A DNA stretch of 64,000 nucleotides from Pseudomonas sp. CCI4.2. GTDB lineage: Bacteria; Pseudomonadota; Gammaproteobacteria; Pseudomonadales; Pseudomonadaceae. The notes under the pieces were generated by a model that saw only the letters and a program-made list of their open reading frames with translations, was not told where the DNA came from and did no database searches. The DNA lies in contig NZ_CP133781.1 in assembly GCF_034350045.1 (NCBI RefSeq), positions 2,820,001 to 2,884,000 on the forward strand, read 5' to 3'. Positions 46,865-57,297 of this stretch are shown piece by piece (position 1 is the first letter of the stretch; the number at the start of each line of letters is the position of its first letter). Made by a program: the position numbers and the translations under genes.

Positions 46865-47920
46865 TACAGTTAAATTCTTAAATAACGTTCCACGTCTTGT
46901 CCGCACGATCCAACACGCTCAGCGGCGTTACACGAGGCTGTATTTCTCCAGCCAACCTTTTAGTTGCGCGAGCACCGGAAGGCTCATTTCCTGGCGGCCG
47001 ATAAAGCGCTGCTCATCGCTCACGTCTTCAAGGTCGCGCTCAATCCCGAACAGCTTATTAATCATCGCCGACGCAATATCGGCTCTCCCGGTCTTGCCCC
47101 TGGGCGGCACTTTTAGGGATTCGACAAACTCCCGGAGCAACTAGACCTGTTCTCTTAAATCGACGAACTGACCTTTATCTACCCGACGCTCACCGAACAT
47201 CTGTAAAAGCATTTGCTAAAGCAGAAGTGGGTCATCAGGTAGGTTATCGGGGCGTTAAATTTATGCCCGGATGGGTTTGTTGAGGCACACGAAGAGCACC
47301 GGGTCAAAGACCGCAACCTTGATATCCAGCTCGACCAGGACGGCGAGGCCGTCGATGGACTTTCGAAAGTCGACCGGCTTGGGGGTACCCACGTCTGCTC
47401 ATCGGAGCGCATTGTGGCCCAATCTATATTTCGATTACACCAAGCAGTCGGACATGCCTTCCATTCCATCCCTCCTCGGATGCAGCGTTCTAACGGTAGT
47501 AATTATGTATATCAGACAAAGTAGCTGTTTGACGGCAAGTGCCAACTGGCGGCATGTCTTGGCTACGCGGTTCGCCCGGTTAGAGTCGCTTAAGTGGGTC
47601 GGTTTTTTCATTGGCTGGATGAAAGGTCATGGGGGCCACTCATGCGAGTACTCCGCCGCCCCTAATTCTCAGTAAATTTTTTAGCCAACAGCCTCGCTAG
47701 CCCGCTAGCAAGTGGCTGATCTAGAGTGTTTTTTTGATTGGGAACAGCAATTCTAAATTAGCCCCCGCGTTGCCTGAATCTCAGCACCACCGAGTAGCTG
47801 CTTTCGTTTATCTGATATTCTCGCGTCCACTAAAATGCTGAGGTTGACCGGATCGTCACCTGAAACTGCATTCAGCATGAATTTACTCCGCCAAAATGTG
47901 GCTACTTAAGGGTTTTAGAA
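46865..47920. other. Gene-poor junction with IS66 debris
   Basis: About 1 kb without an intact gene. The left half (46928-47411) is a decayed IS66 element on the minus strand. From 47412 to 47920 no family is recognisable; a 134-codon plus-strand ORF at 47271-47675 is a shadow of the IS66 remnant and noise. A GCTAGCCCGCTAGC inverted pair lies near 47695. The manC promoter should be in the last 200 bases. Confidence 0.6.
46928..47411 (-). mobile_element. Decayed IS66-family element (tnpB and tnpC fragments)
   Basis: Reading the minus strand, tnpB starts near 47411 (M-R-S-D) and, after a frameshift, reads P-V-D-F-R-K-S-I-D-G-L-A-V-L-V-E-L-D-I, the TnpB signature. tnpC then begins around 47240 as N-L-P-D-D-P-L-L-L, stop, Q-M-L-L-Q-M-F-G-E-R. 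After an internal deletion it continues as [15 protein letters not shown] and [14 protein letters not shown]. Several stops and frameshifts show that it is dead. No terminal inverted repeats were found. Confidence 0.85.
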
Positions 47921-49363
47921 ATGGATTTGATTCCGGTGATTTTGTCAGGAGGCGTAGGCAGCCGTTTGTGGCCCGTATCTCGCGAGGCCCATCCCAAGCC
48001 ATTTATGACACTGCCTGACGGACAGAATTTGATTCAAAAGACGTTCATTCGCGCCGCCAAGCTTGAAGGCGTATCGGAGGTTTTGACCGTAACGAATCGT
48101 GAGTTACTGTTCAAAACTGAAGACGAATACCGTACGGTCAATTCATCGGCACATTCGCAAAGCTTCATTTTGGAACCGTTTGGCCGTAACACCGCAGCTG
48201 CGGTGGCAATGGCTGCATTGCATGTACAGCAGACCCACGGCGACGAGGCGAATCTGTTGGTACTTGCCGCCGATCACCTCATCCAGGACGAACCCGCATT
48301 TGCGGTTGCGGTGGCCAAAGCGGTTGCACTTTCGCAGCAAGGGTGGCTCGTGACTTTCGGTATTCAGCCGCAGTACCCGGAAACCGGCTTTGGCTACATC
48401 GAGGCGGGCGATTCGGTGGGCGAGGAGGGTGGGCTGAGGGTTGCTCGGTTCGTTGAGAAACCCGACGTTGCTACTGCCGAGCGTTATGTGGCAGCGGGTA
48501 ATTATTTCTGGAACTCAGGAATGTTCTGTTTCCAGGTTGGAACAGTCCTTGAAGAATTCCGCAAACATGCTCCGGATGTACTGGCAGCTGCAGCGGCATC
48601 CCTCGCTCAATCGCGTTTGACCACCAGTGTTGGCTACCGATGCCTGGCTATTGATCCGGATACATTTGCTCAGGTCCCGGACATCTCCATCGACTATGCA
48701 TTGATGGAGCGCTCTCAAAGGGTGGTCACCGTTCCGTGTGATATCGGTTGGAGTGATATCGGCTCGTGGAACGCGGTTAGCGACCTGACCAAAGCTGACG
48801 AAAACGGCAACCGCTTCGAGGGAGAAGTGCTTTCCCATGGCTCGCGCAACAACTATGTAAACAGTGAAGGGCGCCTCACGGCCTTGGTTGGTGTTGAAAA
48901 CCTGCTGGTGATTGATACACCCGACGCCGTGATGATCGTTCACAAAGATCATGCCCAAGATGTAAAGCATATTGTCGGTCAGCTTAAAAGCTCCGGTCAT
49001 ACGCTTCACCAGCTACATCGCACCGTGCATCGCCCCTGGGGCACTTACACAACCCTCGAAAACGGCGAGCGTTTCAAGATCAAGCGAATCGTAGTGAAGC
49101 CACAAGCTTCTCTTTCGCTGCAGATGCACCATCACCGTAGCGAGCATTGGATCGTCGTCAGTGGCATGGCCGTGATCGTGAATGATGACAAGGAATTGAT
49201 GCTCAATACCAACGAGTCGACCTTCATTCGTGCCGGTCACAAGCATCGGTTGAGCAATCCTGGGGTTATTGACCTGGTATTGATTGAAGTTCAGAGCGGC
49301 GATTATTTGGGCGAAGACGATATCGTTCGTTTCGAAGACGTGTACGGTCGAGTCGACAGCTAG
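47921..49363 (+). CDS. manC: Mannose-1-P guanylyltransferase/mannose-6-P isomerase
   Basis: A 480-residue bifunctional enzyme (AlgA/WbpW/ManC family). The N-terminal nucleotidyltransferase has G-G-V-G-S-R-L-W-P-V-S-R and the F-V-E-K-P motif, and the C-terminal cupin isomerase has Q-M-H-H-H-R-S-E-H-W. It converts fructose-6-P-derived mannose phosphates to GDP-mannose, feeding gmd downstream. GC content returns to core-like values. In P. aeruginosa the equivalent wbpW belongs to the D-rhamnan (common antigen) cluster, together with gmd, wzm and wzt. Confidence 0.95.
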   Translation: MDLIPVILSGGVGSRLWPVSREAHPKPFMTLPDGQNLIQKTFIRAAKLEGVSEVLTVTNRELLFKTEDEYRTVNSSAHSQSFILEPFGRNTAAAVAMAALHVQQTHGDEANLLVLAADHLIQDEPAFAVAVAKAVALSQQGWLVTFGIQPQYPETGFGYIEAGDSVGEEGGLRVARFVEKPDVATAERYVAAGNYFWNSGMFCFQVGTVLEEFRKHAPDVLAAAAASLAQSRLTTSVGYRCLAIDPDTFAQVPDISIDYALMERSQRVVTVPCDIGWSDIGSWNAVSDLTKADENGNRFEGEVLSHGSRNNYVNSEGRLTALVGVENLLVIDTPDAVMIVHKDHAQDVKHIVGQLKSSGHTLHQLHRTVHRPWGTYTTLENGERFKIKRIVVKPQASLSLQMHHHRSEHWIVVSGMAVIVNDDKELMLNTNESTFIRAGHKHRLSNPGVIDLVLIEVQSGDYLGEDDIVRFEDVYGRVDS

Positions 49364-49618
49364 CCAATGCGCAATCTCGCCTGTGAGGTTATTGGCTCAC
49401 GGGCCACAGGTATGCGTTCAAATCCGCCGTGTCCATTGTTATAACCGATGCCGCGGGCTTGGAACGAAGATCAATCTTGCCCTTTATATCGGTCGAGAAA
49501 TAGTCGATCCGAGTCAGGTTGCGAGTCATATTTATAAAACGTTTTTCATGTGTGGGGGCGTTAGGTCGGTGATACACTCCCGCGCTTTTCCAAATTCCCT
49601 CTTGGCAGTCCTGAGATT

Positions 49619-51358
49619 ATGCGCAGTACACATGACAATAACCTCCAGGCTGCTTTGAAGGCTTGCAGGAGCAGTTTTGTATCGGTTGGCTTCTTTAGCC
49701 TATTCATCAACGCTCTGATGCTCGTACCGACCTTCTACATGTTGCAGGTTTACGGTCGCGTGGTTACCAGCGGCAGTATTTCAACGCTGGTGATGCTGAC
49801 GATCATCATGGTCGTGCTGATGGTAACCATGGGTGCGCTGGAACTGGTCCGTTCGCGAATCATGGTTCGGGTCAGCACCAAGCTGGATATCCTGTTGAGT
49901 CGTGACCTGTACCGGGCCAGCTTCAAGCGCGCCTTGGTCAGTGGCGGCATGGATTCCTCAGCCCAAGCCCTGAACGACCTGACCGGCCTGCGTCAATTCA
50001 TGACGGGCAACGGGTTGTTTGCGTTTTTTGATGCGCCTTGGCTGCCAATCTATATAGCAGTAATGTTCATGTTCCACCCGTGGTACGGCTGGATGGCAAT
50101 CGTATGCTCGATCATTTTGGTGTGTTTCGCGATCCTCAACGAGAAAATGACCGGCGCCACCTTAGCCGTTGCCAACAAAGAAAATATCGCTGCCAGCCTC
50201 TACACCAACAAGAATTTGCGTAACGCCGAAGTCATCGAATCCATGGGCATGCTCAATACCCTGATCGATCGCTGGGCGCATCGTCAAAAGAAGGTCCTCA
50301 CTCTGCAGTCGATCGCCAGCGACAAGGGCGGTCTGATGACCAATATTTCCAAGACCTTTCGCATGCTGGTGCAGTCGCTGATTCTCGGTTTGGGCGCCTA
50401 CCTGGCGGTCAATCATGAAATCAGCCCGGGCCTGGTCATCGCAGGTTCCGTATTACTGGGTCGTGCATTGGCGCCTTTAGACCTGATTATCGGCAGCTGG
50501 AAAGGCTTTATCAGTGCACGTTCCCAATATGCTCGTCTGAATGACATTCTGGACACGCAAGAAAGCGAACCCCAGCGTATGTCACTGCCTGTACCTCAAG
50601 GCGACGTGCTGGTTGAAAACCTGATTGTCAGCGCCCCCGGCGGTAAAACCCCCATTATCAAGGGCATCAGCTTTGGCGTCCCTGCGGGCCAAGTGGTCGG
50701 TATCATCGGCCCAAGTGCGTCCGGTAAATCGACCCTGGCTCGCGCCCTGATGGGCATCTGGGTACCGCAACATGGCGTCGTACGCCTGGACGGCGCCGAT
50801 ATCAGTAATTGGGATAAAAACGAACTGGGCCCATACGTGGGCTACCTGCCACAGGATATCGAGCTGTTCGAAGGCAGCATCAGTGAAAACATCGCCCGTT
50901 TCTCCGTGGTTGATTCTGCGCAAGTGATCATGGCTGCGCGCACTGCCGGTGTTCACGAGATGATTCTGTTGTTGCCTGAAGGCTACGACACGGTGATTGG
51001 CAGCGAGGGCGTCAACCTGTCCGGCGGTCAGCGTCAGCGTATCGGCCTGGCCCGTGCCCTGTACCGCGCACCGCGTCTGATCATTCTCGATGAACCCAAC
51101 TCCAACCTCGATGAGGCCGGTGAACAAGCGCTTGCCCAAGCCATCATGTTCATGAAAGGCAGCGGCTCAACAATCTTCGTGATTACTCACCGCACGACCA
51201 TCCTGTCGCACCTTGATCGCCTCATGGTCATGAGCGGCGGCAGCATCTCCATGTATGGTCCGCGCGAACAAGTCATGGCTGAGCTCAACGCCCAACATCT
51301 CGCCGCTCAACAAAAAGCAGCTCAAATTGCCTCAGCCGCAGTGCCAGACAGCGTCTGA
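49619..51358 (+). CDS. Type I secretion ABC transporter (PrtD/RsaD family)
   Basis: A 579-residue fused exporter with membrane helices within residues 20-300 and an ATPase with Walker A G-P-S-A-S-G-K-S-T, signature L-S-G-G-Q-R-Q-R and Walker B L-I-I-L-D-E-P-N-S-N-L-D. There is no N-terminal peptidase or CLD domain, so it belongs to the group that exports RTX proteases, lipases, HasA and S-layer proteins. The adaptor gene follows 14 bases later. No substrate gene is adjacent; the candidate is the DUF4214 protein at 63.7 kb. Confidence 0.93.
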   Translation: MRSTHDNNLQAALKACRSSFVSVGFFSLFINALMLVPTFYMLQVYGRVVTSGSISTLVMLTIIMVVLMVTMGALELVRSRIMVRVSTKLDILLSRDLYRASFKRALVSGGMDSSAQALNDLTGLRQFMTGNGLFAFFDAPWLPIYIAVMFMFHPWYGWMAIVCSIILVCFAILNEKMTGATLAVANKENIAASLYTNKNLRNAEVIESMGMLNTLIDRWAHRQKKVLTLQSIASDKGGLMTNISKTFRMLVQSLILGLGAYLAVNHEISPGLVIAGSVLLGRALAPLDLIIGSWKGFISARSQYARLNDILDTQESEPQRMSLPVPQGDVLVENLIVSAPGGKTPIIKGISFGVPAGQVVGIIGPSASGKSTLARALMGIWVPQHGVVRLDGADISNWDKNELGPYVGYLPQDIELFEGSISENIARFSVVDSAQVIMAARTAGVHEMILLLPEGYDTVIGSEGVNLSGGQRQRIGLARALYRAPRLIILDEPNSNLDEAGEQALAQAIMFMKGSGSTIFVITHRTTILSHLDRLMVMSGGSISMYGPREQVMAELNAQHLAAQQKAAQIASAAVPDSV

Positions 51359-51372
51359 TAGGAAGATTGTCG

Positions 51373-52698
51373 ATGACTAGTAATACACTCACTACAACCG
51401 CCGATATCTTCAATGGCGTTCCAGTATCTGATACGAAGGCCCGGCGAGTCGGTTTCTGGATTGTCTTTGTGACCTTTGGTCTATTTGGTTCTTGGGCTGC
51501 TTTTGCACCCCTGGACAGCGCCGCTTATTCGCCGGGCGTGGTCACCGTTCAGAGCTATCGCAAGACTGTTCAGCACCTGGAGGGCGGCATCGTCAAAGAA
51601 GTGCTCGTCCACGATGGCGATATCGTCAAAAAAGGCGACCCGATCATTGTGCTTGACGATAGCCAGTTGAAGGCTGAATACGAAACCACCCGCAGCCAGT
51701 ATATTGCCGCCAAAGCAATGGAAGCGCGTCTGCGCTCCGAGCGTGACGACAAAAGCACCATCGATTTCGATAAGATGCTCCCTGCCAACACGCCTCGTGG
51801 CGAAGAAGCACGCAACAGCGAAACTCAGGTGTTCAACGCTCGCCGTGGCTCGCGCCTGGGTGAGGTGTCGGTATTACAAGAACGTATCGGTCAGTTCAAC
51901 CAGCAGATCAAGGGCACTGAAGCCATGATCGGCACCAAGGTCAATCTGGAAAAATCCTACACCGGCGAAATCGGCGAGCTCAACGAGTTATTGGCCCAAG
52001 GATTTGTCGACAAACAAAGGATGCTGGAGCAGCAGCGTAAGCTGGACATGCTCAAGTCTGAAGTCGCTGAGCTTCAGTCATCGACTACCAAGACGCGCCT
52101 GCAGATCAACGAAACGCAGTTGCAAATCCTGCAGATCAACAAAGACTTCAACTCTGATGTAGTCAAGCAACTGGCTGACGTCCAGACCAAGACCTACGAC
52201 CTGAAAGAGCGCACCGCAGCGCTTGAGGATCGCTTGTCTCGTGCGGTCATTCGGGCGCCGGATGACGGCATGGTCATCGGCATGACCGTACACACCATCG
52301 GCGGTGTTGTGCGTCCCGCGACCCCGTTGCTTGACATCGTGCCATCGGTTTCGGAGTTGGTAATCGAAGCGCATGTGCAGCCGGTAGACATTGATCGCAT
52401 CGCGATAGGCAAGCTGGCCGACATCCGCTTCAGTGCGTTCAATAGCGCGACCACACCGCCGATCGAAGGCATCGTGACCCAAGTCTCTGCTGACCGTCTG
52501 ACCGATGAAAGAACAGGCCAACCCTACTACTTGGCACGTGTTGAAGTGACGGCGGCCGGGGAACACAAACTCGGTGATCGCAAACTGTTGCCGGGCATGC
52601 CCGCAGACGTTTTGATCAATACCGGCAAGCGAACCATGTTGCAATACATCATGCAGCCGGCGCGTAACGCTATCGCCCAATCTATGATCGAGGAATGA
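51373..52698 (+). CDS. Type I secretion periplasmic adaptor (HlyD/PrtE family)
   Basis: A 441-residue membrane-fusion protein. One N-terminal membrane helix at about residues 25-45 is followed by a split lipoyl/barrel domain (H-L-E-G-G-I-V-K-E, and later R-A-P-D-D-G-M-V-I-G) and a long coiled-coil hairpin. It links the ABC transporter with the TolC-like channel. GGAAGA precedes the ATG; an upstream TTG would add two codons. Its stop overlaps or abuts the next gene. Confidence 0.93.
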   Translation: MTSNTLTTTADIFNGVPVSDTKARRVGFWIVFVTFGLFGSWAAFAPLDSAAYSPGVVTVQSYRKTVQHLEGGIVKEVLVHDGDIVKKGDPIIVLDDSQLKAEYETTRSQYIAAKAMEARLRSERDDKSTIDFDKMLPANTPRGEEARNSETQVFNARRGSRLGEVSVLQERIGQFNQQIKGTEAMIGTKVNLEKSYTGEIGELNELLAQGFVDKQRMLEQQRKLDMLKSEVAELQSSTTKTRLQINETQLQILQINKDFNSDVVKQLADVQTKTYDLKERTAALEDRLSRAVIRAPDDGMVIGMTVHTIGGVVRPATPLLDIVPSVSELVIEAHVQPVDIDRIAIGKLADIRFSAFNSATTPPIEGIVTQVSADRLTDERTGQPYYLARVEVTAAGEHKLGDRKLLPGMPADVLINTGKRTMLQYIMQPARNAIAQSMIEE

Positions 52699-54107
52699 TC
52701 GTGCGCTTGTTTCCATATGTGTTGTTGGGAATGTTGGCGCTGCAAGCCCATGCAGCCGAACCGAAAACCGCCGAGCCATCCAAGCCTAAACCTGCGTTGA
52801 CCAGTGTCAGCGCCAAGGAATACTCGGCTGACCTGATGCAGCTTTACCGCGAGGCTCGTCTGGAGGATCCAAGGGTTACCGCCGCCTACGCGCGAACCGA
52901 AGCAGGCAAAGACCATGAGCGTGAAGCCTTTGGCGCTCTTTTGCCGCAGATCACTGCCAATGCCGGTGCAAACCGCATCAAGCAGACCAACGTGCTCATC
53001 AGCCAAGTCTACAACAGCGAAAACTACAGCGTAGGTCTTAGCCAGGTCATTTATAACAAAGCGACCTGGGAAAATTATAAGAAATACGAAAGCCTGGCCA
53101 AGCAGGCCATCTCCGAGTCTGATGAAGCCCAGGCCGAAGCGACTGTCGATCTGGCGCAGCGTTATTTCGCGGCATTGGCGGCTGATGATGAGCTTGAGTT
53201 AGTCCAGGCTGAGCGCCGCGCCACGCAAAAGAACCTTGACCGGGTCAGTGCCCTGTACGAAAAAAAGTACGCCATGGTGACTGACGTACTGGACCTCAAG
53301 GCCCGTGTCGATACCTTGGTTGCTCAGGAAGTGGATGCGCGCAATCAGATCCGCTTGAGTCGCGCAGCGCTTTCCGAAATCGTCGGTCGTCCTGTCACGG
53401 AGAAGCTTAGCCGTGTACGCACCGACGTAGAGCTGAAAGTCTCGGAGGAATCCTTGGCAAGCTGGGTTGATCTTGCCCAAGCCGATAACCCGAGCATCAA
53501 GGCCAATCTGAGCGCCGTCGAGGCATCCGAAGCCGCGTTGCGTGGCGGCAAGGGCGGGCATTACCCTACGCTGGGATTGAACCTCAGCGCACAAAACACC
53601 AACGAAGGCTACAACAACGCCATTGCGCCTAAAACCGACAGCTATGTGGCAGGGTTGCAATTGTCGATCCCGATTTACAGCGGTGGCTCGACTTCTGCAC
53701 ACGTCAGCGGTTTGTATCAGGACCAGATATCTGCCGAGATGCAGCTGGAAGCAACCCGCCGCCAAGTTGTCAAAGAAACCACCAATGCTTACCTGACCGC
53801 AGACTCAAGTGTCGAAAAAATCCGCGCTAACCGTAATGCCTTGTCGTCGGCCGAACAGTCCAGCATTGCCTCGCAAAAGGCTTTTGCCTACGGCGTGGTT
53901 AACGCCGTTGACGTCCTGACCAGCGTTCAGAACGAGTTCAAGGCTCGGCGTGATTTGCTCAAGACCCAGTACGACTTCATCACCAACCTGTTCATTCTCA
54001 ATCGTTGGGCGGGCAAGTTGTCCGAAGCCAGTGTTGAAAGCGTCAATGTGTGGCTGAGCAACAACAGTAAAACGGACCTCGTACCCGACCGGACTTCCAA
54101 GCAATGA
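52695..54107 (+). CDS. TolC-family outer-membrane channel of the type I system
   Basis: A 470-residue outer-membrane efflux protein with a signal peptide ending near A-L-Q-A-H-A-A and the repeated TolC helical halves ([17 protein letters not shown] and, in the second half, [16 protein letters not shown]). The start is uncertain: this ATG overlaps the adaptor stop, but GAGGA fits better with a GTG two codons on. Its own stop overlaps the gmd ATG (ATGA), tying secretion and sugar genes into one operon. Confidence 0.92.
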   Translation: MIVRLFPYVLLGMLALQAHAAEPKTAEPSKPKPALTSVSAKEYSADLMQLYREARLEDPRVTAAYARTEAGKDHEREAFGALLPQITANAGANRIKQTNVLISQVYNSENYSVGLSQVIYNKATWENYKKYESLAKQAISESDEAQAEATVDLAQRYFAALAADDELELVQAERRATQKNLDRVSALYEKKYAMVTDVLDLKARVDTLVAQEVDARNQIRLSRAALSEIVGRPVTEKLSRVRTDVELKVSEESLASWVDLAQADNPSIKANLSAVEASEAALRGGKGGHYPTLGLNLSAQNTNEGYNNAIAPKTDSYVAGLQLSIPIYSGGSTSAHVSGLYQDQISAEMQLEATRRQVVKETTNAYLTADSSVEKIRANRNALSSAEQSSIASQKAFAYGVVNAVDVLTSVQNEFKARRDLLKTQYDFITNLFILNRWAGKLSEASVESVNVWLSNNSKTDLVPDRTSKQ

Positions 54108-55150
54108 ATGCATCCCGGAAATCAGTAGTTATCACGGGCATCACCGGGCAAGACGGTGCGTACCTTACCCAGTTGCTTTTGGAGAAAGGCTACAAGGTTT
54201 ACGGCACCTATCGCCGTACCAGTTCGGTTAACTTCTGGCGTCTGGAAGAGTTGGGTGTTGCTACTCACGAAAACCTTGAACTGGTTGAGCATGACCTCAC
54301 CGATTTAAGTGCCAGTATCCGCTTGCTGCAAAAAGCCGAGCCGTCAGAGGTTTACAACCTGGCGGCGCAGAGCTTTGTAGGCGTGTCTTTCGACCAGCCT
54401 ATAACCACCGCTGAGATTACCGGAATCGGTGCAGTCAACCTGCTCGAAGCCATCCGCATCGTCAATCCGAAGATCCGCTTCTATCAAGCGTCTACGTCGG
54501 AAATGTTCGGCAAAGTTCAAGACGTTCCGCAGACCGAAGACACTTCGTTTTACCCGCGCAGCCCTTACGGCGTGGCCAAGCTCTACGCGCACTGGATGAC
54601 CATCAATTACCGCGAATCCTACGGAATCTTCGGGGCCAGCGGCATTCTGTTCAATCACGAGTCGCCGCTACGTGGCAAAGAGTTCGTGACCCGCAAGATT
54701 ACCGATGCGGCAGCGCGTATTTCACTGGGCATGCAGGACCGCCTGGAATTGGGGAATATGGATGCCAAGCGTGATTGGGGTTTTGCCAAGGAATACGTCG
54801 AAGGCATGTGGCGCATGCTGCAAGCTGATGAGCCGGACACCTTCGTGCTCGCCACCAACCGCACCGAGACCGTTCGCGATTTCGTATCGATGGCGTTCAA
54901 AGCCGTTGATATCAACGTGGAATGGAAGGGTACTGCTGACAACGAATATGGCGTTGACACCAAAAACGGCAAAACCATCGTTCAGGTCAACCCAAAATTC
55001 TACCGTCCTGCCGAAGTCGAATTGCTCATTGGCGACCCTGAAAAAGCCCGCCGCGTACTGGGTTGGGAAGCCAAGACCCCGCTAGAACAACTTTGCCAGC
55101 TGATGGTCGATGCGGATGTGCGCCGCAACAAGAGCGGTACCTCGTTCTGA
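54104..55150 (+). CDS. gmd: GDP-mannose 4,6-dehydratase
   Basis: A 348-residue SDR enzyme with [10 protein letters not shown], the catalytic S-T-S-E-M-F-G and S-P-Y-G-V-A-K, and the R-x-F/W-G-x-A-K-E-Y-V motif. It makes GDP-4-keto-6-deoxymannose, the branch point to GDP-D-rhamnose (Rmd), GDP-perosamine (Per) or GDP-L-fucose (Fcl). None of those second-step enzymes is encoded in this window. Translation is coupled to the upstream TolC-like gene. Confidence 0.96.
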   Translation: MNASRKSVVITGITGQDGAYLTQLLLEKGYKVYGTYRRTSSVNFWRLEELGVATHENLELVEHDLTDLSASIRLLQKAEPSEVYNLAAQSFVGVSFDQPITTAEITGIGAVNLLEAIRIVNPKIRFYQASTSEMFGKVQDVPQTEDTSFYPRSPYGVAKLYAHWMTINYRESYGIFGASGILFNHESPLRGKEFVTRKITDAAARISLGMQDRLELGNMDAKRDWGFAKEYVEGMWRMLQADEPDTFVLATNRTETVRDFVSMAFKAVDINVEWKGTADNEYGVDTKNGKTIVQVNPKFYRPAEVELLIGDPEKARRVLGWEAKTPLEQLCQLMVDADVRRNKSGTSF

Positions 55151-55282
55151 ATGCCCATGTCGGCCCGAATGCGTCCGCGTTCGGGCAGCTTCGCTTTGCC
55201 AGTAAACCCCTCACCACAAGGCCCGATTGCGGCCTATGTTTCACTACTGTTAGCTACCCGTCCTCAACAGGAATGCCTTGAT

Positions 55283-56077
55283 TTGAATACCACTCTGCGA
55301 GAACTTTGGCAGGCGCGCCACTTCATCAAAAATTCGATTCGCAACGAATTCGTCTCGAGGGTGGTTCGCAGTCGTTTGGGTTTGTTATGGATTGTCCTTT
55401 ATCCGTTGGCCCAGGTGGTTATCTACGCCTTTGTGCTGTCGGTGATCATGGCAGCCAAATTGCCCGGGCTCAACAGCGCTTACGCGTACCCGATCTACCT
55501 CACAGCCGGTATTTTGGCCTGGACGTTATTCGCTGAAATCGTCAGCCGCTGCCTAAACGTGTTCATCGAAAACGGCAATTTGCTGAAAAAAATGGTATTT
55601 CCACGACTCGCCTTGCCCACCATCGTGTGTGGCAGTGCCTTGCTCAATAACGCGGTGCTGTTAGCCTCGGTATTGGCGATTTTTGCCTTGCTAGGCCACA
55701 TCCCAAACCAGCAAATCCTCTGGTTGCCAGTGCTGACTCTTTTGTTGATGGGCCTGGCCTTGGGCTTGGGTCTGGCTTTGGGGCTGCTCAATGTATTTTT
55801 CCGCGACGTTGGGCAGGTCGTTACCATCGTGCTGCAATTCAGCTTTTGGCTAACACCGGTGGTCTACAACATCGACATGCTCGGCGAGCAATACCGACGC
55901 TATTTGCACATCAATCCCATGACCGGAATCGTTCAGGCCTATCAGAGTGTGTTGGTCTACGGCCGGGCGCCGGATTTCTCTCAGTTGATTTACCCGGCGG
56001 TGTTCGCGGCGGTGACCCTGCTGATCGCGGCGGTGCTTTATCACCGCGCCATAGATGAAGTGGTGGACGTGTTATGA
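55283..56077 (+). CDS. wzm: ABC polysaccharide exporter permease Wzm
   Basis: A 264-residue ABC-2 type permease with about six helices and the N-terminal cytoplasmic motif R-N-E-F-V-S-R-V-V-R-S-R-L-G-L-L-W. It exports a completed lipid-linked polysaccharide across the inner membrane with Wzt. I place the start at a TTG preceded by AACAGGAA, which gives the usual family N-terminus N-T-T-L-R-E-L-W. The frame is open back to an ATG at 55151, but the extra 44 residues have no similarity to Wzm. The 132-base gap after gmd is otherwise empty. Confidence 0.87.
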   Translation: MNTTLRELWQARHFIKNSIRNEFVSRVVRSRLGLLWIVLYPLAQVVIYAFVLSVIMAAKLPGLNSAYAYPIYLTAGILAWTLFAEIVSRCLNVFIENGNLLKKMVFPRLALPTIVCGSALLNNAVLLASVLAIFALLGHIPNQQILWLPVLTLLLMGLALGLGLALGLLNVFFRDVGQVVTIVLQFSFWLTPVVYNIDMLGEQYRRYLHINPMTGIVQAYQSVLVYGRAPDFSQLIYPAVFAAVTLLIAAVLYHRAIDEVVDVL

Positions 56078-57297
56078 CGGCTGCATTGAGTGTCGAAGGC
56101 ATCGGTAAAGCCTTCAATAAATACCCACGGGAAAGTCTGCGTTTATTGTCCTGGTTAGGCTTCGCCACGCCATCGGTGGTTCGCAAGTGGGTGCTGCAAG
56201 ACATCTCTTTTGCACTGCAACCGGGTGAGGCGGTGGGATTGATCGGCCTTAATGGCGCAGGCAAAAGCACGCTGCTCAAGATCATCACCGGTACTCTAAA
56301 ACCCACCACAGGCACTGTGCGGATCAACGGCCGCGTGGCTGCAATTCTCGAACTGGGCATGGGCTTTCATGCCGAGCTGACCGGCCGGCAAAACGTGTAT
56401 CACGTCGCCGGTCTCATGGGCTACACCCAGCAGCAGATCGACGGCTTCATTAATGACGTGCATGCCTTTTCCGAAATTGGCGATTACTTCGAGCTGCCGG
56501 TACGGGTTTACTCCAGTGGTATGCAGGCGCGTCTCGCGTTTGCCGTAGCCACCGCAGAGCGCCCGGAAATTCTGATCGTCGACGAAGCGCTGTCCGTGGG
56601 CGATGCCTACTTCCAGCACAAAAGTTTTGACCGGATTCGGCAATTCACCCGCCAAGGCACGACGCTGCTGTTGGTCAGCCACGATAAACAAGCTATTCAA
56701 AGCATCTGCAATCGCGCGATTTTGCTCAACGGTGGCACCGTCGCCATGGAAGGCGAGCCCGACGTGGTGATGGACTACTACAACGCGCTGCTCGCGGCCC
56801 ATCAGGACCAGCAAATCATTGCCGATCCCAATAGCCAGGGCGCGATACTGTCGGGCACTGGCGAGGCGGAATTTCTCAGCCAGCAGATCCGTGACGACGA
56901 CGGCAACCCGTTGGAAATCGTCGATGTCGGCCAACGGGTGCATTTGCACATATCGGCCCGTGCCCACATGGCTATCCCCGATCTCGTGCTCGGGTTCCTG
57001 ATCAAGGACCGCTATGGCCAAGACGTATTCGGCACCAATACCCGGCTGCTGGATAAAGTGTGTTACGGCATCAAGGCAGAAAGCGACTTGTCGTGGTCAT
57101 TTGTTTTTCCCGCCAACATCGGGCCGGGGACTTACTCCATTACCCTGGCCTTACACAGCCACGCCGGGCATATCGAGCACAATTATGCCTGGCAGGAGCG
57201 CGCCTTGATGTTCGAGGTGGTCAACCGCAGTCAGCGCGAATTTGCCGGCGTTGCCTGGCTTGGCGTTCAACTGGAGAGCCTTCAACACCATGATTGA
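56074..57297 (+). CDS. wzt: ABC polysaccharide exporter ATPase Wzt with C-terminal carbohydrate-binding domain
   Basis: A 407-residue protein. The ATPase (residues 1-240) has Walker A G-L-N-G-A-G-K-S-T, the Y-S-S-G-M-Q-A-R-L signature of polysaccharide exporters and Walker B I-L-I-V-D-E-A-L-S-V-G-D. The tail (about 255-405) is a beta-rich Wzt_C domain (L-G-F-L-I-K-D-R-Y-G-Q-D-V-F-G-T-N). In E. coli O8/O9a this domain recognises a terminal methyl (or methylphosphate) cap before export. It overlaps wzm by four bases (ATGA) and the next gene by eight. Confidence 0.94.
   Translation: MTAALSVEGIGKAFNKYPRESLRLLSWLGFATPSVVRKWVLQDISFALQPGEAVGLIGLNGAGKSTLLKIITGTLKPTTGTVRINGRVAAILELGMGFHAELTGRQNVYHVAGLMGYTQQQIDGFINDVHAFSEIGDYFELPVRVYSSGMQARLAFAVATAERPEILIVDEALSVGDAYFQHKSFDRIRQFTRQGTTLLLVSHDKQAIQSICNRAILLNGGTVAMEGEPDVVMDYYNALLAAHQDQQIIADPNSQGAILSGTGEAEFLSQQIRDDDGNPLEIVDVGQRVHLHISARAHMAIPDLVLGFLIKDRYGQDVFGTNTRLLDKVCYGIKAESDLSWSFVFPANIGPGTYSITLALHSHAGHIEHNYAWQERALMFEVVNRSQREFAGVAWLGVQLESLQHHD

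Noticed and set aside
47271..47675. 134-codon plus-strand ORF between wzy and manC
   Set aside because: Its left half is the antisense of the IS66 tnpB remnant and its right half has no family features or ribosome site.
55063..55281. 72-codon ORF across the gmd end and the gap before wzm
   Set aside because: Mostly within gmd in another frame; the gap part has no motif. I treat the gap as non-coding.
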